DNA of 64,000 nt from Protea cynaroides. Lineage: Eukaryota > Streptophyta > Magnoliopsida > Proteales > Proteaceae. The notes beneath the pieces were generated by a model that worked only from the letters and a program-made list of their open reading frames with translations, ran no database searches and had not been told where the DNA came from. Location of the stretch: contig CM053269.1 of the NCBI GenBank assembly GCA_028583415.1, positions 39,979,016 to 40,043,015 of the forward strand. Direction: 5' to 3'. Numbering within the stretch: position 1 is the first letter of the stretch; each line of letters starts with the position of its first letter. The translations under genes were made by a program, and so were the position numbers. Of this stretch, positions 25,201-34,664 are shown one piece after another.

Positions 25201-28200
25201 TTTCTCATATACTGCATAATTTCTGTACTTTGAAGAGGGGGGAGATTGATGAGATTGATGTGTACTTTGAAAGTGAATTACTTTTAAGTGCACTACATGG
25301 TTCTCAACATATTATAGTGGTAGTAATTTTTGTCTAGTTTTCTCACAATGCAGCTTGCATCTTATAAACCTTGTGTGGAGAATTTAGATTTTAGCTAAAA
25401 GAATAGAAAATTCAGTTTTTTTTTTAATCCTAGTTGTTTGATATAAAACTGGGTTCACCAAATCTTTGAGGCTCAAGTGCATGGTTTTAAGAATGGGATT
25501 GGAGGTTGGTTTTCTACAGATCATCGAACTGAGTAATAGGGTGGTCCAGCTTTTTCCAGGTCAACCACTAGTTTGGTCGGTTTTAAAAACTATTGTAAGT
25601 GTTATCTTCTAGATCCAAGAAAAAGCATTCTGGAGGATCAGATCTGTTCCAAATGCAATCAGGCTGATTATAAAGAACAATGCATCAGTTTTCTCTAATA
25701 CAGGTGGCAGATTAGGCCTAAATTGTATGGTCTGATGGGACTGGTTGAAGCTTGAATGTAAAAGGAAAAGAGAGAAACAGTAGACCAGCACCTCACGGGA
25801 GTGTCTGTCTATATTTCTGTCTCCATTTGGAATTTTCTCCTTATTATTAGATCTGGATCTTGGAAATAAAAACAATGAGGGTTATGTGGATTAGATTATG
25901 ACACATCAGCAATTACCATTGCGGTTCAAGACAGGGCAGTAGAAGGCAGCATCTATTCTGGAATCTGGATAGGACCCTTCAGTGGTACACTTCTCTTTAT
26001 CTTTCAACCTTCTGCTGAATCATATTGAGAAAAGAATCTTCATGTACCTAGGATACTTGGACGTCAGATAGTTGTCCCCCTTAACTATTGTTTGTTTTCC
26101 GTACTTTCTTTTGTAATTAGGACCTACCATACCCCATGGTTGATGTTACTTAATGGGTTAAAATATTCTTTTAGTTATTGTTTTTATTATTTTTGTCTTT
26201 GCACATTATTAGACCCTAGAATTGGAGTTTAAGTGAGGATATATTTGAGTCAAGGTAGGGTTGTAGGTGTTATATAAGAATCATATGGGTCGTAAAGTGC
26301 ATAATTTAACAAGTTCCCTTGCTCATTTCCTCCTCTGCCTCCTTTTGTGGGTTTTCTGTTTGTTATTTGGGGTTTCATTTTTTCCACTGGATTTTAAAAC
26401 CTTATAATGCAACTTGATCCATAGTTGTCAAGGCGACAAGGCGATCCAAGGCGTTTGGGGCCATCCTGGGCGCCTAGGCGTTGCCTAGGCGACCAGGGCG
26501 TTCCCAGTGCATTTTTTTATTTCTAAAATATTAATGTTTATATATATGCAACATTCTACATAAATAATCAACATTTAAGACATAACTTAATTAATATGTG
26601 GTGTGGATCCAAGTTTACTAATGTATACTAAGACCTGGGATTGTGTCTAGAGTTAAGTAAACAATTATTTATGACTAACATTTGCGTACTTTTAATGAAT
26701 TTGATCGGAGCGTCTCCTTTAATATAATTTGGATTCAAGCAATCTCGAATTCGTTGCAAAGCTAGCATAATCAGCTTTCCAACAAATCCGAGATTGCTTG
26801 AATCCAAATTATAGTGAATGAGTTACACTCCGGTCAAACCTTGTTCGGAATACGGGAATGCTGTTTAAAGTCGTCTGAATGTAAATTATTTTTTGGGCAT
26901 CAAAGCAAAAGATTATTTTGGCGCACTCTTGGTTTTTAGTGATGATTTATTATAATAAGATTTATAGAATTTTTATATTTAGAAAAAACCCTAGCATTTA
27001 AAAGTTGAAAATCGCCCTCGCACCCAAAAATATGGTTTTTGTTCTTGAACAGGGGGGTTGACTTTTTTTCCTTCTGGAATTTAAATTTTAGACTATTTTT
27101 ATTGGATTCAAATAGGAGGGTATTTGCTTATTTATGAATAATATCTTAAGTAAATGTAAACATTTACTTAAATGATATTAGTCATAAATAAGTACTGCCT
27201 GATAAATGTTCCTGTCTGGCCTGGGCGACCACAAGGCGCCCTGGCGCCCAGGCCTATACAAACCGCCCGGACGCCTTGACAACTATGACTTGATCAACTC
27301 TGTTTTGCTGAAATTAGCAAGGGACAATAGGTCTTCCTGTCCACAAAATTTCAGCTCTATCTCATTTACCACATGGGAAATGTTTGTGCCAGTCTAGAGA
27401 AACTTTCTAAACCTATTGAGACTAGAAAAACTTTGTTGAAGAATTAAGAAAAGAAAAATATTTTACTGGAATACAATACAAGAAGTTGGAAAACAACCTC
27501 CGTTTTAAATTTCTTTCTTACCCGAAAAACTGGCGGTATTCGTTGATACACTTGACACCCATGGAGGTCACCCCAATCATGCATTCGGATTCTCTCACTC
27601 AACCATGCTCAAATATGCTTCCATGTCATGTGACTCATGTCCAACCAGAGGAGAAACAAAAAATACAAATGGCAGAAAATATAAACTAAAGGGAATTGAA
27701 ATTAATTTATAAAATAAATAGTATAGTATAGCTTTTGAAATCATTGTTGTATTACTATTTTAAAATCTTGCCAAATATGGTAATTAAATTTTATAATAGA
27801 TTTTTGTAGCCCTGGCATTTCTTATTCAAATCCAATTAATTTGGTTGGAAACTATATTTAGTAAGTTCTTGAGTTAAGGAACTGTTGGTAAAATTTTGTA
27901 TTTTATTTTATTTTATTTTTTCTTTTTTGTTTGTTTTCTTTTCACTTCACTTCTGATAGATACGTCCAGAAGAAACATTCTTGCTATAAATTGGTAATCC
28001 AAGAAAATAGAAAGGCATTGAGGATGACCCAAAGGTCATTGACGATGAAGATGTGCCCTTTTAAAACACCTTATTGATATAAATACCAAATAGTATTGTC
28101 ATTTCTTCAGGTAAGGTGCATGTGTCTTTGAGCAAAAAATCCCCTCTGCTTTAATCTTTGATGAGAAGTTTTTCACATATGTAATCTGCTTGCAACTCTT

Positions 28201-31200
28201 GCAAGAACTAACTATCCTGAAACAAATTTGTCATTTTCTTTTTGGTATTTTCTCATCAATCAGCCTCTTTTAATATTCTTACTGGAGATTTTATCTTGCA
28301 GGGATCATCTCATTTTGGTCCATCCCTTACACCTGCTGAAGTGTTGATTGCTATCCATGGAATAGACCCTGAGAGAGATGGAATAGCTTTAAAGAAGGCA
28401 TGTGTTTTGAACACCCCTCCCTCCTTCCCTCCCAAAAAATAATATGCTTCCAGTAGCACAACTTAGTAGACGCTGTTCAATATAACAGGTCACTGATGCA
28501 TGCAATGCTTGTTTTGAGCAACGCCAAGTATTCACCCAACAAGTTCTTGCAAAGGTCTTGAATCAATTAGTATGTATCTTTGAGAACCCGACAGCTTCTC
28601 TTCCAAAGATCTCTGTTTTAATTTAATTTGTCACTGATCGATGATCTTCCTTACAGGTTGAGCAGATTCCTCTTCCTCTCCTATTCATGCGTACAGTTTT
28701 ACAAGCAATTGGTGCTTTTCCGGCCTTGGTGAGTTCTTAAACAAGAAGTTGCTTCCTACAATTCAGAGTTGCTTTTCTAGGTTTTAATCAGTCATTGAGT
28801 TCCCAAAAATGGCAAGACATAGAGAATCTGCATCATGTAAAGATTGTAATAGGTCAGCTAGACTTCTCTAATAATGCCTGTGGAATGATCTGAGGCGTAC
28901 TTTGGGGCGAGTTTCTGCCTTTTTCTAAATTCTCTTTCTTATTCTTACAAGAGATCTTCATTCTGCTGTTTCTCTCTTACTTCTTGCCACTTCTCTTATG
29001 GAAGTATTTTATGATAAGAACTATTATTTGACATATTCAATTGAGCTCCTTCTTGCTTCTTGTAGAAGTTGGGCATTGAATTGCATCTTCAGGCCTGCAT
29101 TTGTTACTTATGATTAACTTGAATGTTATAGGTGGACTTCATAATGGAGATCCTCTCTCGTCTTGTGAGCAAACAGGTGATTGTAATTGGACGCTGTGTG
29201 GTATTTCATTGGTAGGTTTCTGGCTTGTGCATCTGCAATAACTGCTTACATGATTGTTGCAGATATGGAAGTATCCCAAATTATGGGTTGGATTCTTGAA
29301 GTGCAGTGCCCTAACAAAGCCTCAGTCTTTCAATGTTTTGCTTCAGGTTTGTTCTAAATGCTACTCTGCAATTTGAATTTGATGACATTAATATTTTGGT
29401 GCATCTGATGCCAGTATTGGGACCAGATGCCACTGATTAGTCACATTCTGTTTGTTCTGTCAAACTCTTGTTTCTTTAGCTGAATTTGTATGCCATGGTA
29501 ACTTTAATTAACATGCCATTTTTTGAGGGAGGGACTAATGTAATTAATATACCATCATTTTTTGCTATAGAATAACCTGCAATTTCTTCTTCTTTTTTTT
29601 TTTTTTTTTTTTTTTGGGGGGGGGGGGATGAGGAGGGTAGGCTGAGAATAAATTGTTTGTATGCTGTCAAGCTTACATGACATCAACACCTACTAATACA
29701 CATGATTTTTCTACCATCGAAATTGAAATCTAGAATTCTGGAAAAAATGTCTGTAACTCCTAAAAGTTCATTGTTGAAATCATAAGATGTTCCCTTGTTT
29801 GCATCAAGGTTTTAAATCTCAAGTCTCGACCAAGTTGAGATCCGAGATTTCGAGACCTTGGCAAGATGGTGCATTTTTTTCTGGGAGTTTCGGTGGGGTG
29901 TCTCGGGGATTAAATGGCCATTTCAAGGCCTGAAACCATGAAATTATAAATGTAATCACATATAATGGTATTTAGCAAAAAGAATGACACATACTGGTAT
30001 TTTGCCCACAGAAACAACACTCAACACTTATTTATGACTAATATCATTTAAGTAAATGTTTATTAACTTTTATATTCATTTATTTAAGATATTATTCATT
30101 AATAAGTAAGCACCCTATTTGAATCTACTAAAAAGTCTAAAATTCAGATTCCAGAAGAATTAAAAGTTAAATTTCCAGTTCAAGAATAAAAACTTGATTT
30201 TTTATTGCGGGTGATTTTCAACTTTTTAACAACCTTCTTCTCCAATTAAAAAATTTTGTATATCTTATTAGAGTAAAACTTCACTAAAAACAAGAGTGCC
30301 AAAATAATCTATTGTTTTGATGTCCAAAAATTTATTTCCTTTCAGGCTTACTTTAAATGGCATTTGAATACTATGAACAAGGTTTGATCGGAATGTAACT
30401 CCTTCCATATAACTCGGATCAAGCAATATAAGATTTGTTGGAAAGCTAGCATAATCAGCTTTTCAAAAATCCGAGATTGTTTGAATTCGATTTATATTGA
30501 AGGAGTTACATTTCAGTTAAACCTTATTCGGAATATGCAATTGCTGTTAAGTTGCTTGAATGGAAATAAAATTTTGGACATCAAAACAAAAGATTATTTT
30601 AGCGGACTCTTCGTTTTTAGTGATGTTTTACTCTAATACGATTTATGAGATTTTTAGATTGGAAAAAAAAAAAAAAAAAAAAAAGGTAGCATTTGAAAGT
30701 TGAAAACTGGCCCACGATTGAAAATCCAGTTTTTGTTCTTTAACTCGAAAGTTGAGTTTTATCTTTTTGGAATTTGAATTTTAGACTATTTTTATTGGAT
30801 TTAAATTGGGTGTGTGTATTTATTTATGAAAGGAGGACATGTGAATGTAGAATAGAAACAAACAACCACAATACTTAAATGGTCACTGAGCTGGCTGGAA
30901 TCCTCGGGTTGGAGACCTTTTTGATGTCCCATTGGAGTCGCAGACTTCACGGCAAAAAAAAACCTGGAAACAAGGGCTAAAGTATTGCGTATCGGTAGCG
31001 TATCGGTCTGGCGATTTTAAGAGATGTATCTTATCGTGGATACGGTGGATACACTTGGATACGGGATAAGATACGTACGGAGATGATTAGGGAACATGCA
31101 GAACACTTTTTTAAAGTATAAAACCTCTATAATAAGTACCATTAAGAAGGAAAATGTTTCTTACATTCATACTAAATTACTAATCCCATGTCGAAGTTGC

Positions 31201-32605
31201 AGGTTTTTACCTTTTTTCCTGCAGGTTTTGCTTCAATGATTGATTAAACTTCAATCTTCGACTGAAACAATAGTTGGATAGTTGATTCTAAGTCTGTTTT
31301 TTGATGCATAATCCAAGCTCTAAAATTCGGGGAGTGATTGGTTTACAAATAATGGTCGAAATCCAACCACCTTACAAGCTCTTTCTGCTGGTTTGCAAAA
31401 AGCAGTAGGAAATGAAGATGGCAGTCCTTTTAAAGCCCGTATCAACTACTATCGGCTGGTCGATATTGTCCGATATGATCGATAATTTTTTTTATATTTT
31501 TATCGACCCGTATTGAAGTGTCGCTGTGTATTGACCTGTATCAGTCTGATATAGGGGGTACGCAGCGATACACACACGATTTTAAAAACTGAGAGACGTA
31601 TCATAGGGTATCGTATCAATCCCTTGCAATACGGATATGTGTCGGTGCATATTGACCGTATCGTATAGATTGTTAAAACCTTGTCTGGAAACCTTATTTT
31701 TAATCTGCAGATTGCACTTTTTCCATACTTGGGCAGACTGGAGATTTGAGTGAGATTCCTAGTTAATTATTAATCAGCATCTCCTGACTGCAATCCCAAG
31801 GTTTGAAATTTCAGATTTTGTCCCCATTTCGCCTACCAAAATGTTTTAGTGAAATTTCGGAAATATTTCAGAAATTTTGCATATAAATTTTCACTAGTCA
31901 TTTCTTTTCGATTCCCCCCCACCCCCCACCCCCAATCCTTGGGTAAGTAGTACAGTACAACAATTGTTGTACTATTAAGTAGTTGTACAACAGAATGTCC
32001 CCACCCCACCCCAAGGAACTTATTCAGTTTGTTCTGGTTGATTTTTGTAGTGTTCAGTCAGTGCAGCAATGCACATCTTTCATCCTAACTTGAAAAACTA
32101 GAATCCTGCCGACTCTAATTTGCTTTTGTGTTTACAAGAAAACAAAATACTGATGTTAGTGAGATTGAGGGTTTTCCCTCCAATTTTCAAAATACTGATG
32201 TTAGTGAGATTGAGGGTTTTCCCTCCAATTTTCTGCCTGACTGTGACTTTTATTTCAGTTACCTGCAGCACAGCTTGAAAATGCACTGAACAGAAATCCT
32301 ACCCTGAAGGCTCCCTTAGTTGCTCATGCTAATCAACCAAACATCCGAACCTCATTACCTAGGTATGCAATGACCTTTTATTTATTTATTTATTTATTTT
32401 TTATGTCCGTGCAAGTATGTAACTTCATATCCAATTCTGATGTTGACTCTTGTCATGAATAATTTTTTTCAGGTCCATATTGGTGGTCCTAGGAATAGCA
32501 CCAGATTCTCAGGGTTCCAGCCATACACAAATGGTTCAGCCTCAGATTGCAGACACAAGCAATTCTGGAGCAGAAGCAGCGACAGAAAAGAGTAAAGAAT
32601 CATAA
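2620..32605 (+). CDS. Symplekin, C-terminal part (17 exons)
   Basis: Symplekin is the nuclear scaffold of the cleavage/polyadenylation machinery (yeast Pta1; Arabidopsis ESP4-type). Exons: 2620-2736, 2828-3073, 4275-4322, 4416-4556, 9090-9227, 9368-9430, 9546-9653, 9736-9819, 9896-9943, 24451-24525, 28302-28397, 28489-28569, 28657-28728, 29132-29176, 29263-29346, 32259-32362, 32473-32605. They join without a frame break into 560 residues ending at TAA 32603-32605. All are phase 0 except the last junction. Diagnostic segments are RVTQGLSAVWSLILLRPPIR, the Symplekin_C start AQRCMSLYFALCTKKHS, and AVHRHIPILVRTMGSSSELL. The 5' end lies off the left edge. Introns are GT-AG except 28398-28488 (GC-AG). 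Four introns (4557-9089, 9944-24450, 24526-28301, 29347-32258) are enlarged by transposons. The tail after VVLGIAPDSQ is low complexity. The gene appears intact. Assignment is from remembered family sequence, not a search. Confidence 0.93.
5418..6511 (-). mobile_element. 5'-truncated LINE nested in the ORF1 remnant
   Basis: This minus-strand LINE 3' fragment is bounded by a 14-bp duplication, CAAAGCCCTCTTGC at 5404-5417 and CAAAGCCCTCTCGC at 6512-6525 (one mismatch). Its poly(A) tail appears as poly(T) from 5418. Frames at 5584-6237 and 6036-6510 encode the end of ORF2: a WLDNWHPHGVL segment, then the zf-RVT zinc-binding domain (CGLCWGVDEDVDHLFFECPF). One frameshift near 6040-6240 separates the two halves. 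Being 5'-truncated with a TSD, it is a typical dead-on-arrival LINE copy. It lies antisense to symplekin. Confidence 0.85.
5584..6510 (-). pseudogene. LINE ORF2 C-terminal fragment (zf-RVT)
   Basis: This is the coding part of the nested LINE. The first half (6510 down to about 6200) carries WLDNWHPHGVLVLAYGERI. The second (6237-5584) carries WFHGHYPNQSFILWRALT, then CGLC, HLFFECPFSKKVW and the ending KLAFSATVYHIWVERNLRR, the usual order in the zf-RVT domain. The reverse transcriptase catalytic core is absent because of 5' truncation. Confidence 0.8.
7187..8617. mobile_element. hAT-like fold-back element, GTATCG-type tips
   Basis: The 1431-bp element has ends TAAGGATTAAAGTATCG (left) and CGATACTTTAATCCTTG (right), an inverted pair with one difference. 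It is flanked by ATTCCAAG (7179-7186) and ATTCCGAG (8618-8625), an 8-bp duplication with one change, typical of hAT insertions. Subterminal regions are rich in GTATCG/GATACG/GATACA words. The interior 7410-7850 matches the core of the elements at 26420-27287 and 29805-30830 (TTATTTATG, ATATCATTTA, GGTTTGAT motifs). The part 8060-8450 looks like unrelated captured sequence with no recognisable product. No transposase is seen. Confidence 0.8.
8626..8722 (+). mobile_element. 3' end remnant of an RTE-type LINE
   Basis: The stretch ending CCCATTTAGTTGGGATAAGG followed by CTTTGTTGTTGTTG is the familiar 3' terminus of plant RTE-type LINEs, which end in (TTG)n rather than poly(A). Only about 100 bp are preserved, directly after the fold-back element's target-site copy. 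Confidence 0.6.
10080..10265 (+). pseudogene. RTE-type LINE C-terminal coding remnant
   Basis: A broken plus-strand frame reads RARGRPKMTWVKVVRKEMHSL followed by a degraded ALDKxxWRKRIHVA-like segment, the characteristic C-terminus of plant RTE LINE reverse transcriptases. Several stops interrupt it. It lies just inside the 14.5-kb symplekin intron. Confidence 0.6.
11026..11998 (-). repeat. 3' LTR of the non-autonomous element
   Basis: This is a direct repeat of 12724-13725, sharing long blocks such as TTTACTTGATGATTATCAAT and GAGGAATATGCTCTCAAAGT. It is slightly shorter than its partner. Read on the minus strand it starts TGATGTAG and ends CTACATTA. Confidence 0.88.
12087..12706 (-). pseudogene. 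Short acidic open frames of the non-autonomous LTR element
   Basis: An ATG at 12706-12704, 3 bases after the primer-binding site, opens an 81-codon frame ending at 12461. Its middle is coiled-coil-like (YQQVLEELHQIDKCLTRMQR). A second frame, 12446-12087, is very acidic (VEDQINHKVDDFIVVNEVD). The two may be one gag-like gene split by a frameshift, or a leftover peptide unrelated to gag. I see no zinc knuckle or protease motif. I do not recognise the family. Confidence 0.45.
12709..12720 (-). other. Primer-binding site (initiator tRNA-Met)
   Basis: The minus strand reads TGGTATCAGAGC, complementary to the 3' end of plant initiator tRNA-Met, three bases inside the 5' LTR of the 2.7-kb element. 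Confidence 0.85.
12724..13725 (-). repeat. 5' LTR of the non-autonomous element
   Basis: This is the partner of 11026-11998, adjacent to the primer-binding site. It carries longer T-tracts (about 13065-13084 and 13230-13245) and a few short insertions relative to the other LTR, so the insertion is not recent. Confidence 0.88.
14340..14610 (-). repeat. 3' LTR of the Copia element
   Basis: The LTR is near 270 bp and contains an internal short tandem series: four spaced copies of GATTTGTACAGCTC-like units (about 14490-14606). The right copy has a differing number of these units, so unit number changed after insertion. Its left terminal dinucleotide is mutated compared with the TGTGAAATC of the other LTR. 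Confidence 0.88.
14611..14626 (-). other. Copia polypurine tract
   Basis: On the minus strand CCAGCTTGAGGGGGAG directly precedes the 3' LTR, which starts TGTTGAGC. This is the expected plus-strand primer. Confidence 0.85.
14707..15141 (-). pseudogene. Copia RNase H remnant
   Basis: The segment shows DWAGPPFDRRSTLGFCVLIG, SWKSKKQNVVARSSAEVEYR and LLCDNQAALHIASKLVFHER, the standard Copia RNase H blocks with conserved acidic residues. It is frameshifted from the reverse transcriptase and loses the frame after the HER motif. Confidence 0.85.
15154..16172 (-). pseudogene. Copia reverse transcriptase remnant
   Basis: The start is EEMTALNNNNTWELISLPPS with CRWIYTVKVGPDG (16172-15950). The next frame (15894-15682) has LDIKNAFLYGELQEEIYMEQ and LHRSLYGLKQSPRA. 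The last (15645-15154) carries the catalytic YVDDIVI box, DLGLLRYFLGIEVA and YLTITRPDISFSV. At least two frameshifts divide the domain. Confidence 0.87.
16399..17445 (-). pseudogene. Copia integrase remnant
   Basis: GAG-pre-integrase is seen at 17445-17137 (LLHNRLGHPNLLKLQKMVPG, then a degraded zinc-binding end and SPFELVHSDVWGP, the start of the catalytic core). At 17007-16798 part of the core is recognisable (RSDNACEYFS). At 16734-16560 is the C-terminal signature PRVFGCTCFVHVFS ... CIFLGYS. Multiple frame changes make it non-functional. Confidence 0.8.
17576..17794 (-). pseudogene. Copia protease remnant
   Basis: PWFLDSGASDHISGN carries the retroviral-type aspartic protease active site in its Copia form (D-S-G-A), followed by SVTVANGSKTVVKAVG. 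The frame is open for about 70 codons, then lost. Confidence 0.82.
17869..18785 (-). pseudogene. Copia gag remnant with CCHC zinc knuckle
   Basis: The start 18785-18558 has the Copia capsid opening (EKLVGSVNYSSWAASVELW). Capsid continues at 18524-18306 (YRSCVGIWNQAKLLYTND). A zinc knuckle with Cys-x2-Cys-x4-His-x4-Cys spacing (CSYCHRWGHTREKC) is read in another frame at about 17970-18015. At least two frameshifts and stops separate the pieces. Confidence 0.8.
18963..18974 (-). other. Copia primer-binding site
   Basis: The plus strand reads GCTCTGATACCA; on the minus strand this is TGGTATCAGAGC, the initiator tRNA-Met complement, immediately adjoining the 5' LTR. Confidence 0.9.
18975..19219 (-). 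repeat. 5' LTR of the Copia element
   Basis: It starts TGTGAAATCAGAAGAG beside the primer-binding site and ends ...CAGCTCAATA next to target copy GATAG. It differs from the other LTR by scattered substitutions and by a local rearrangement of the TTTGTACAG units at 19190-19210. Confidence 0.88.
19419..21300 (-). mobile_element. Decayed LINE, antisense to symplekin
   Basis: The poly(A) end appears as poly(T) at 19419-19437. Reading up the minus strand: the reverse transcriptase fingers/palm end (21289-20885, with LTHMAFAEDIMIF), then a TYLGLPL-like segment and LWKAKFLSYAGRLEAYLSSH (21021-20734), WDKVCLPKEEGGLGLRRVQK (20732-20445), and the zf-RVT domain (20416-19859, CDLCWASGEDINHLFFECPY). The 5' end near 21300 truncates the reverse transcriptase and no clear target duplication was found. 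Frameshifts occur between all segments. Confidence 0.85.
19598..21289 (-). pseudogene. LINE ORF2 remnant (reverse transcriptase tail to zf-RVT)
   Basis: The catalytic motif of plant L1 reverse transcriptases is usually A-D-D; here it is AEDI, so a catalytic Asp is replaced by Glu. The order palm, thumb, GGLGLR region, LITGTPGVFL (degraded DNWHPHG) and zf-RVT is preserved over 1.7 kb, but in at least four frames. Confidence 0.8.
22213..22280. repeat. (GT)n(GA)n compound microsatellite
   Basis: About nine GT units (GTGTGT from 22215) run directly into about 23 GA units ending near 22280. It lies in the large symplekin intron. Confidence 0.95.
23196..23523. mobile_element. hAT-like MITE, GGCG-type tips, degraded
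   Basis: The left end CATAGTTGTCACGGC and right end GATGCCTTAACAACTATG are degraded versions of the CATAGTTGTCAAGGCG terminus at 26420 and 56519. Subterminal parts carry GGCGCCTAGGC and CCTAGGCGATG words. The AT-rich middle has no coding capacity. A clean 8-bp duplication is not visible (GAATAC / GAACAC at best), consistent with age. Confidence 0.7.
26420..27287. mobile_element. hAT-like fold-back element, GGCG-type tips
   Basis: The terminal inverted repeats CATAGTTGTCAAGGCG and CGCCTTGACAACTATG are perfect. The element is flanked by ACTTGATC at 26412-26419 and 27288-27295, a perfect 8-bp duplication. Total 868 bp. The tips contain repeated GGCG/CGCC/CCTAGG words. The interior (26700-27195) matches the right arm of 29805-30830, including a self-complementary pair around 26740-26812 (GATTCAAGCAATCTCG against CGAGATTGCTTGAATC). 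No transposase frame, so non-autonomous. It is in symplekin intron 24526-28301. Confidence 0.87.
29805..30960. mobile_element. Fold-back element, CTCGAG/GAGATC-type tip, right end lost
   Basis: The left tip is CAAGGTTTTAAATCTCAAGT followed by GTCTCG, CGAGATTTCGAGACC and GTCTCGG words. The interior is a long imperfect inverted repeat: 30020-30440 pairs with about 30460-30830 (for example TAGAGTAAAACTTCACTAAA against TTTAGTGATGTTTTACTCTA). The right tip is not clear; bases 30830-30960 diverge. It shares the core of 7187-8617 and 26420-27287. Confidence 0.7.
30971..31683. mobile_element. hAT-like element, GTATCG-type tips, 713 bp
   Basis: It begins CAAGGGCTAAAGTATTGCGT and ends ATTGTTAAAACCTTG. 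The flanks are CCTGGAAA (30963-30970) and TCTGGAAA (31684-31691), an 8-bp duplication with one difference. Both subterminal zones are dense in GTATCG, GATACG and CGATA words. The middle (31080-31430) lacks the shared fold-back core and holds no gene I recognise. Confidence 0.78.
32144..32233. repeat. Perfect 45-bp tandem duplication beside a splice acceptor
   Basis: Bases 32144-32188 and 32189-32233 are identical over 45 bp (starting AAAATACTGATGTTAGTGAG). The second copy ends 25 bp before the symplekin acceptor at 32257-32258. Both copies contain pyrimidine-rich TTTTCCCTCC stretches. Confidence 0.95.
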
Positions 32606-34664
32606 ACTGTTAGCTGATAATGGTAAGGATGAATATATTTTTGCTACAACGTGGTTTGTTGAATTGTTTCTTAGGTTTGTGTTGCATGGATTATACATTT
32701 CTCTAGTCCTGTTTTTGTTTACTGTTAAGATTGGCTCATCAAATGGGGGCAATACTAAACCCGTGAAGGTGTTGCAGTTATGACTACAGGGATCGGAGAA
32801 GGCAAAATTGTGAAGGACTTGAAGTTAAAATGACTAATTTTGATCAAACATATGATGGGTTTGCAGTTATGATGACTATTTGCCGTGATTAAAGGAGCCA
32901 AGATTTAGTTTCTAAATTTTCGCCTATCAGCAAAATTGCAGCCGAATGGAGACTGCCATTTGATGCTGGCGCTGACACGACGAAATCACATGTGAATCCC
33001 TACTCTCCTGCAATTATTTAATTACCTGGAGGCAATTTGAGATGGTTATCAATGCAGCCATCGGAATAACTGTATAAGAAAAATGTTTGGATCCTGAAAT
33101 TAAATTAGTGATAAATGGTAGCTTCATGTATTCTAGTTTGGTGATACGGTAACCGGAAGGAAGTGCTGGACCTAGGATGATAATAGGTCTGGTCCATCCT
33201 ATTTGTAACAGGACAGAAAAAAAAAATTACTTTAAGATGAGTGGCAAGGACTGTACAGTCTCCAAGGTAGCATTTTGCAGTGCGGTGAAATTTATTCCCC
33301 ATTCAATCATTCATGTGCTAGATTTAAATATCCAGTAACCTCGTTAACTTCAAGCTTTCACCATTAATTATATGATATGCTGGAAATTCTGATATCCAAT
33401 CCGAGTTGAAATTCTGAAGAATTAAAAATCTAAGCGGGATCACCATTGCCGTGTCAGCTGCATTTCTAGAACGGGATCCCAGGAAATGCATCAATTTGAT
33501 ACGAGGCCTATACATCAAAAACAATTAAACATTTATAATGAAATCGTATTCACCAAAATTGGATTCCCTCTGTTGCCAAAACATCATCTTTTTCTCTGGA
33601 AAGGTATTCATGACATTGTACTGAATTTTTTATACTCGAGAAAGTTATGCGTGTAAATGATACTTTGGCTCTCTTTGGTATGTATTAGATAATTAATTAT
33701 ATAATACATTATGACATATGTAGTTGTTTGGTATAGTATTTATTTATATCTAAAATAAATTGATATAATCTAAAATTTACAAATAGATTAGATGTTATTA
33801 TTATTGTGATAATCTATTATTATTTTTTTATAATTAATGGTATTAAACAATTATTATTTACGATTCATAATTTATTCTCATAAATGATTTGTTATAAATA
33901 ACTCAAAGATAAATATAAATTATACCAAAGAAAACCTTAGTCTCCGATTTGCGATATTTCTCTTAACCTTTTACTAAACGGTACTGGTATGTTTTGGATT
34001 TTTTGCTTCAGACATAATATTAAGGCTGATATCTAACAGAGAGGCGAAGATGCTAGTTGCGTCGTTCTGCTCAGGCTAGATTTTTTATCAAGGGCATAGC
34101 TGCAGGTGGCAATCCATATCCCAACAAGACTTGGATTATATCAGCTGCTGGGAGAATTCTAAAATGGTATTTTTAGATCAGTACAAATATCATATTACAT
34201 ACAGGTAAGCACCAACGTTCCTAAAACACTTGGCAGGGTAAGACATGCTCAATCTCGCACTATAATAGGGGGAAAAACACCATGTTTGACCCCTGCTTAA
34301 ACAAGTAGGTCAAACTCAAAGCCTTATCTCCGCCTGATCCAAGTAGTTTAACAGAAACAACTTGATGATTGAACTGGTCAAGATAACCGGATTAATAAGA
34401 AATATCATTGCTATTCTAACAAAATTTTTGTTGATTAAAAAAAACAAAAAACGTATGAAGATCAAGCATTAAACCCATTGAGGTGATCTGATGCAACTGA
34501 ACACTGAATAAGGAACCAACCTGAATAGTTTAAATCCCAATGAAACAAGGTAAAAATATTAGACAACGATATGCTGATGCTTGGGCCCCAATGAAGCATC
34601 GTATCTGCAGCCCCAAGAATTTTTTTTTTTGGGGGGGTTTAGCAAAGTCTTGCAGGCAAAAAAA
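32606..34664. other. Convergent intergenic region between the two host genes
   Basis: The symplekin stop (32605) and the stop of the minus-strand gene (34665) face each other, so both 3' untranslated regions fall here. A candidate MITE occupies 33667-33936. Apart from that, AT-rich DNA with no supported gene is seen. No clear polyadenylation signal can be assigned with confidence. Confidence 0.6.
33667..33936. mobile_element. Candidate Tourist-like MITE (270 bp)
   Basis: The ends GGCTCTCTTTGGTAT and ATACCAAAGAAAACC are imperfect inverted repeats of the GG...TTTGGTAT kind. Flanking triplets are TTT (33664-33666) and TTA (33937-33939), a near match to the TTA duplication of PIF/Harbinger elements. 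The interior is extremely AT-rich and non-coding. Confidence 0.55.
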
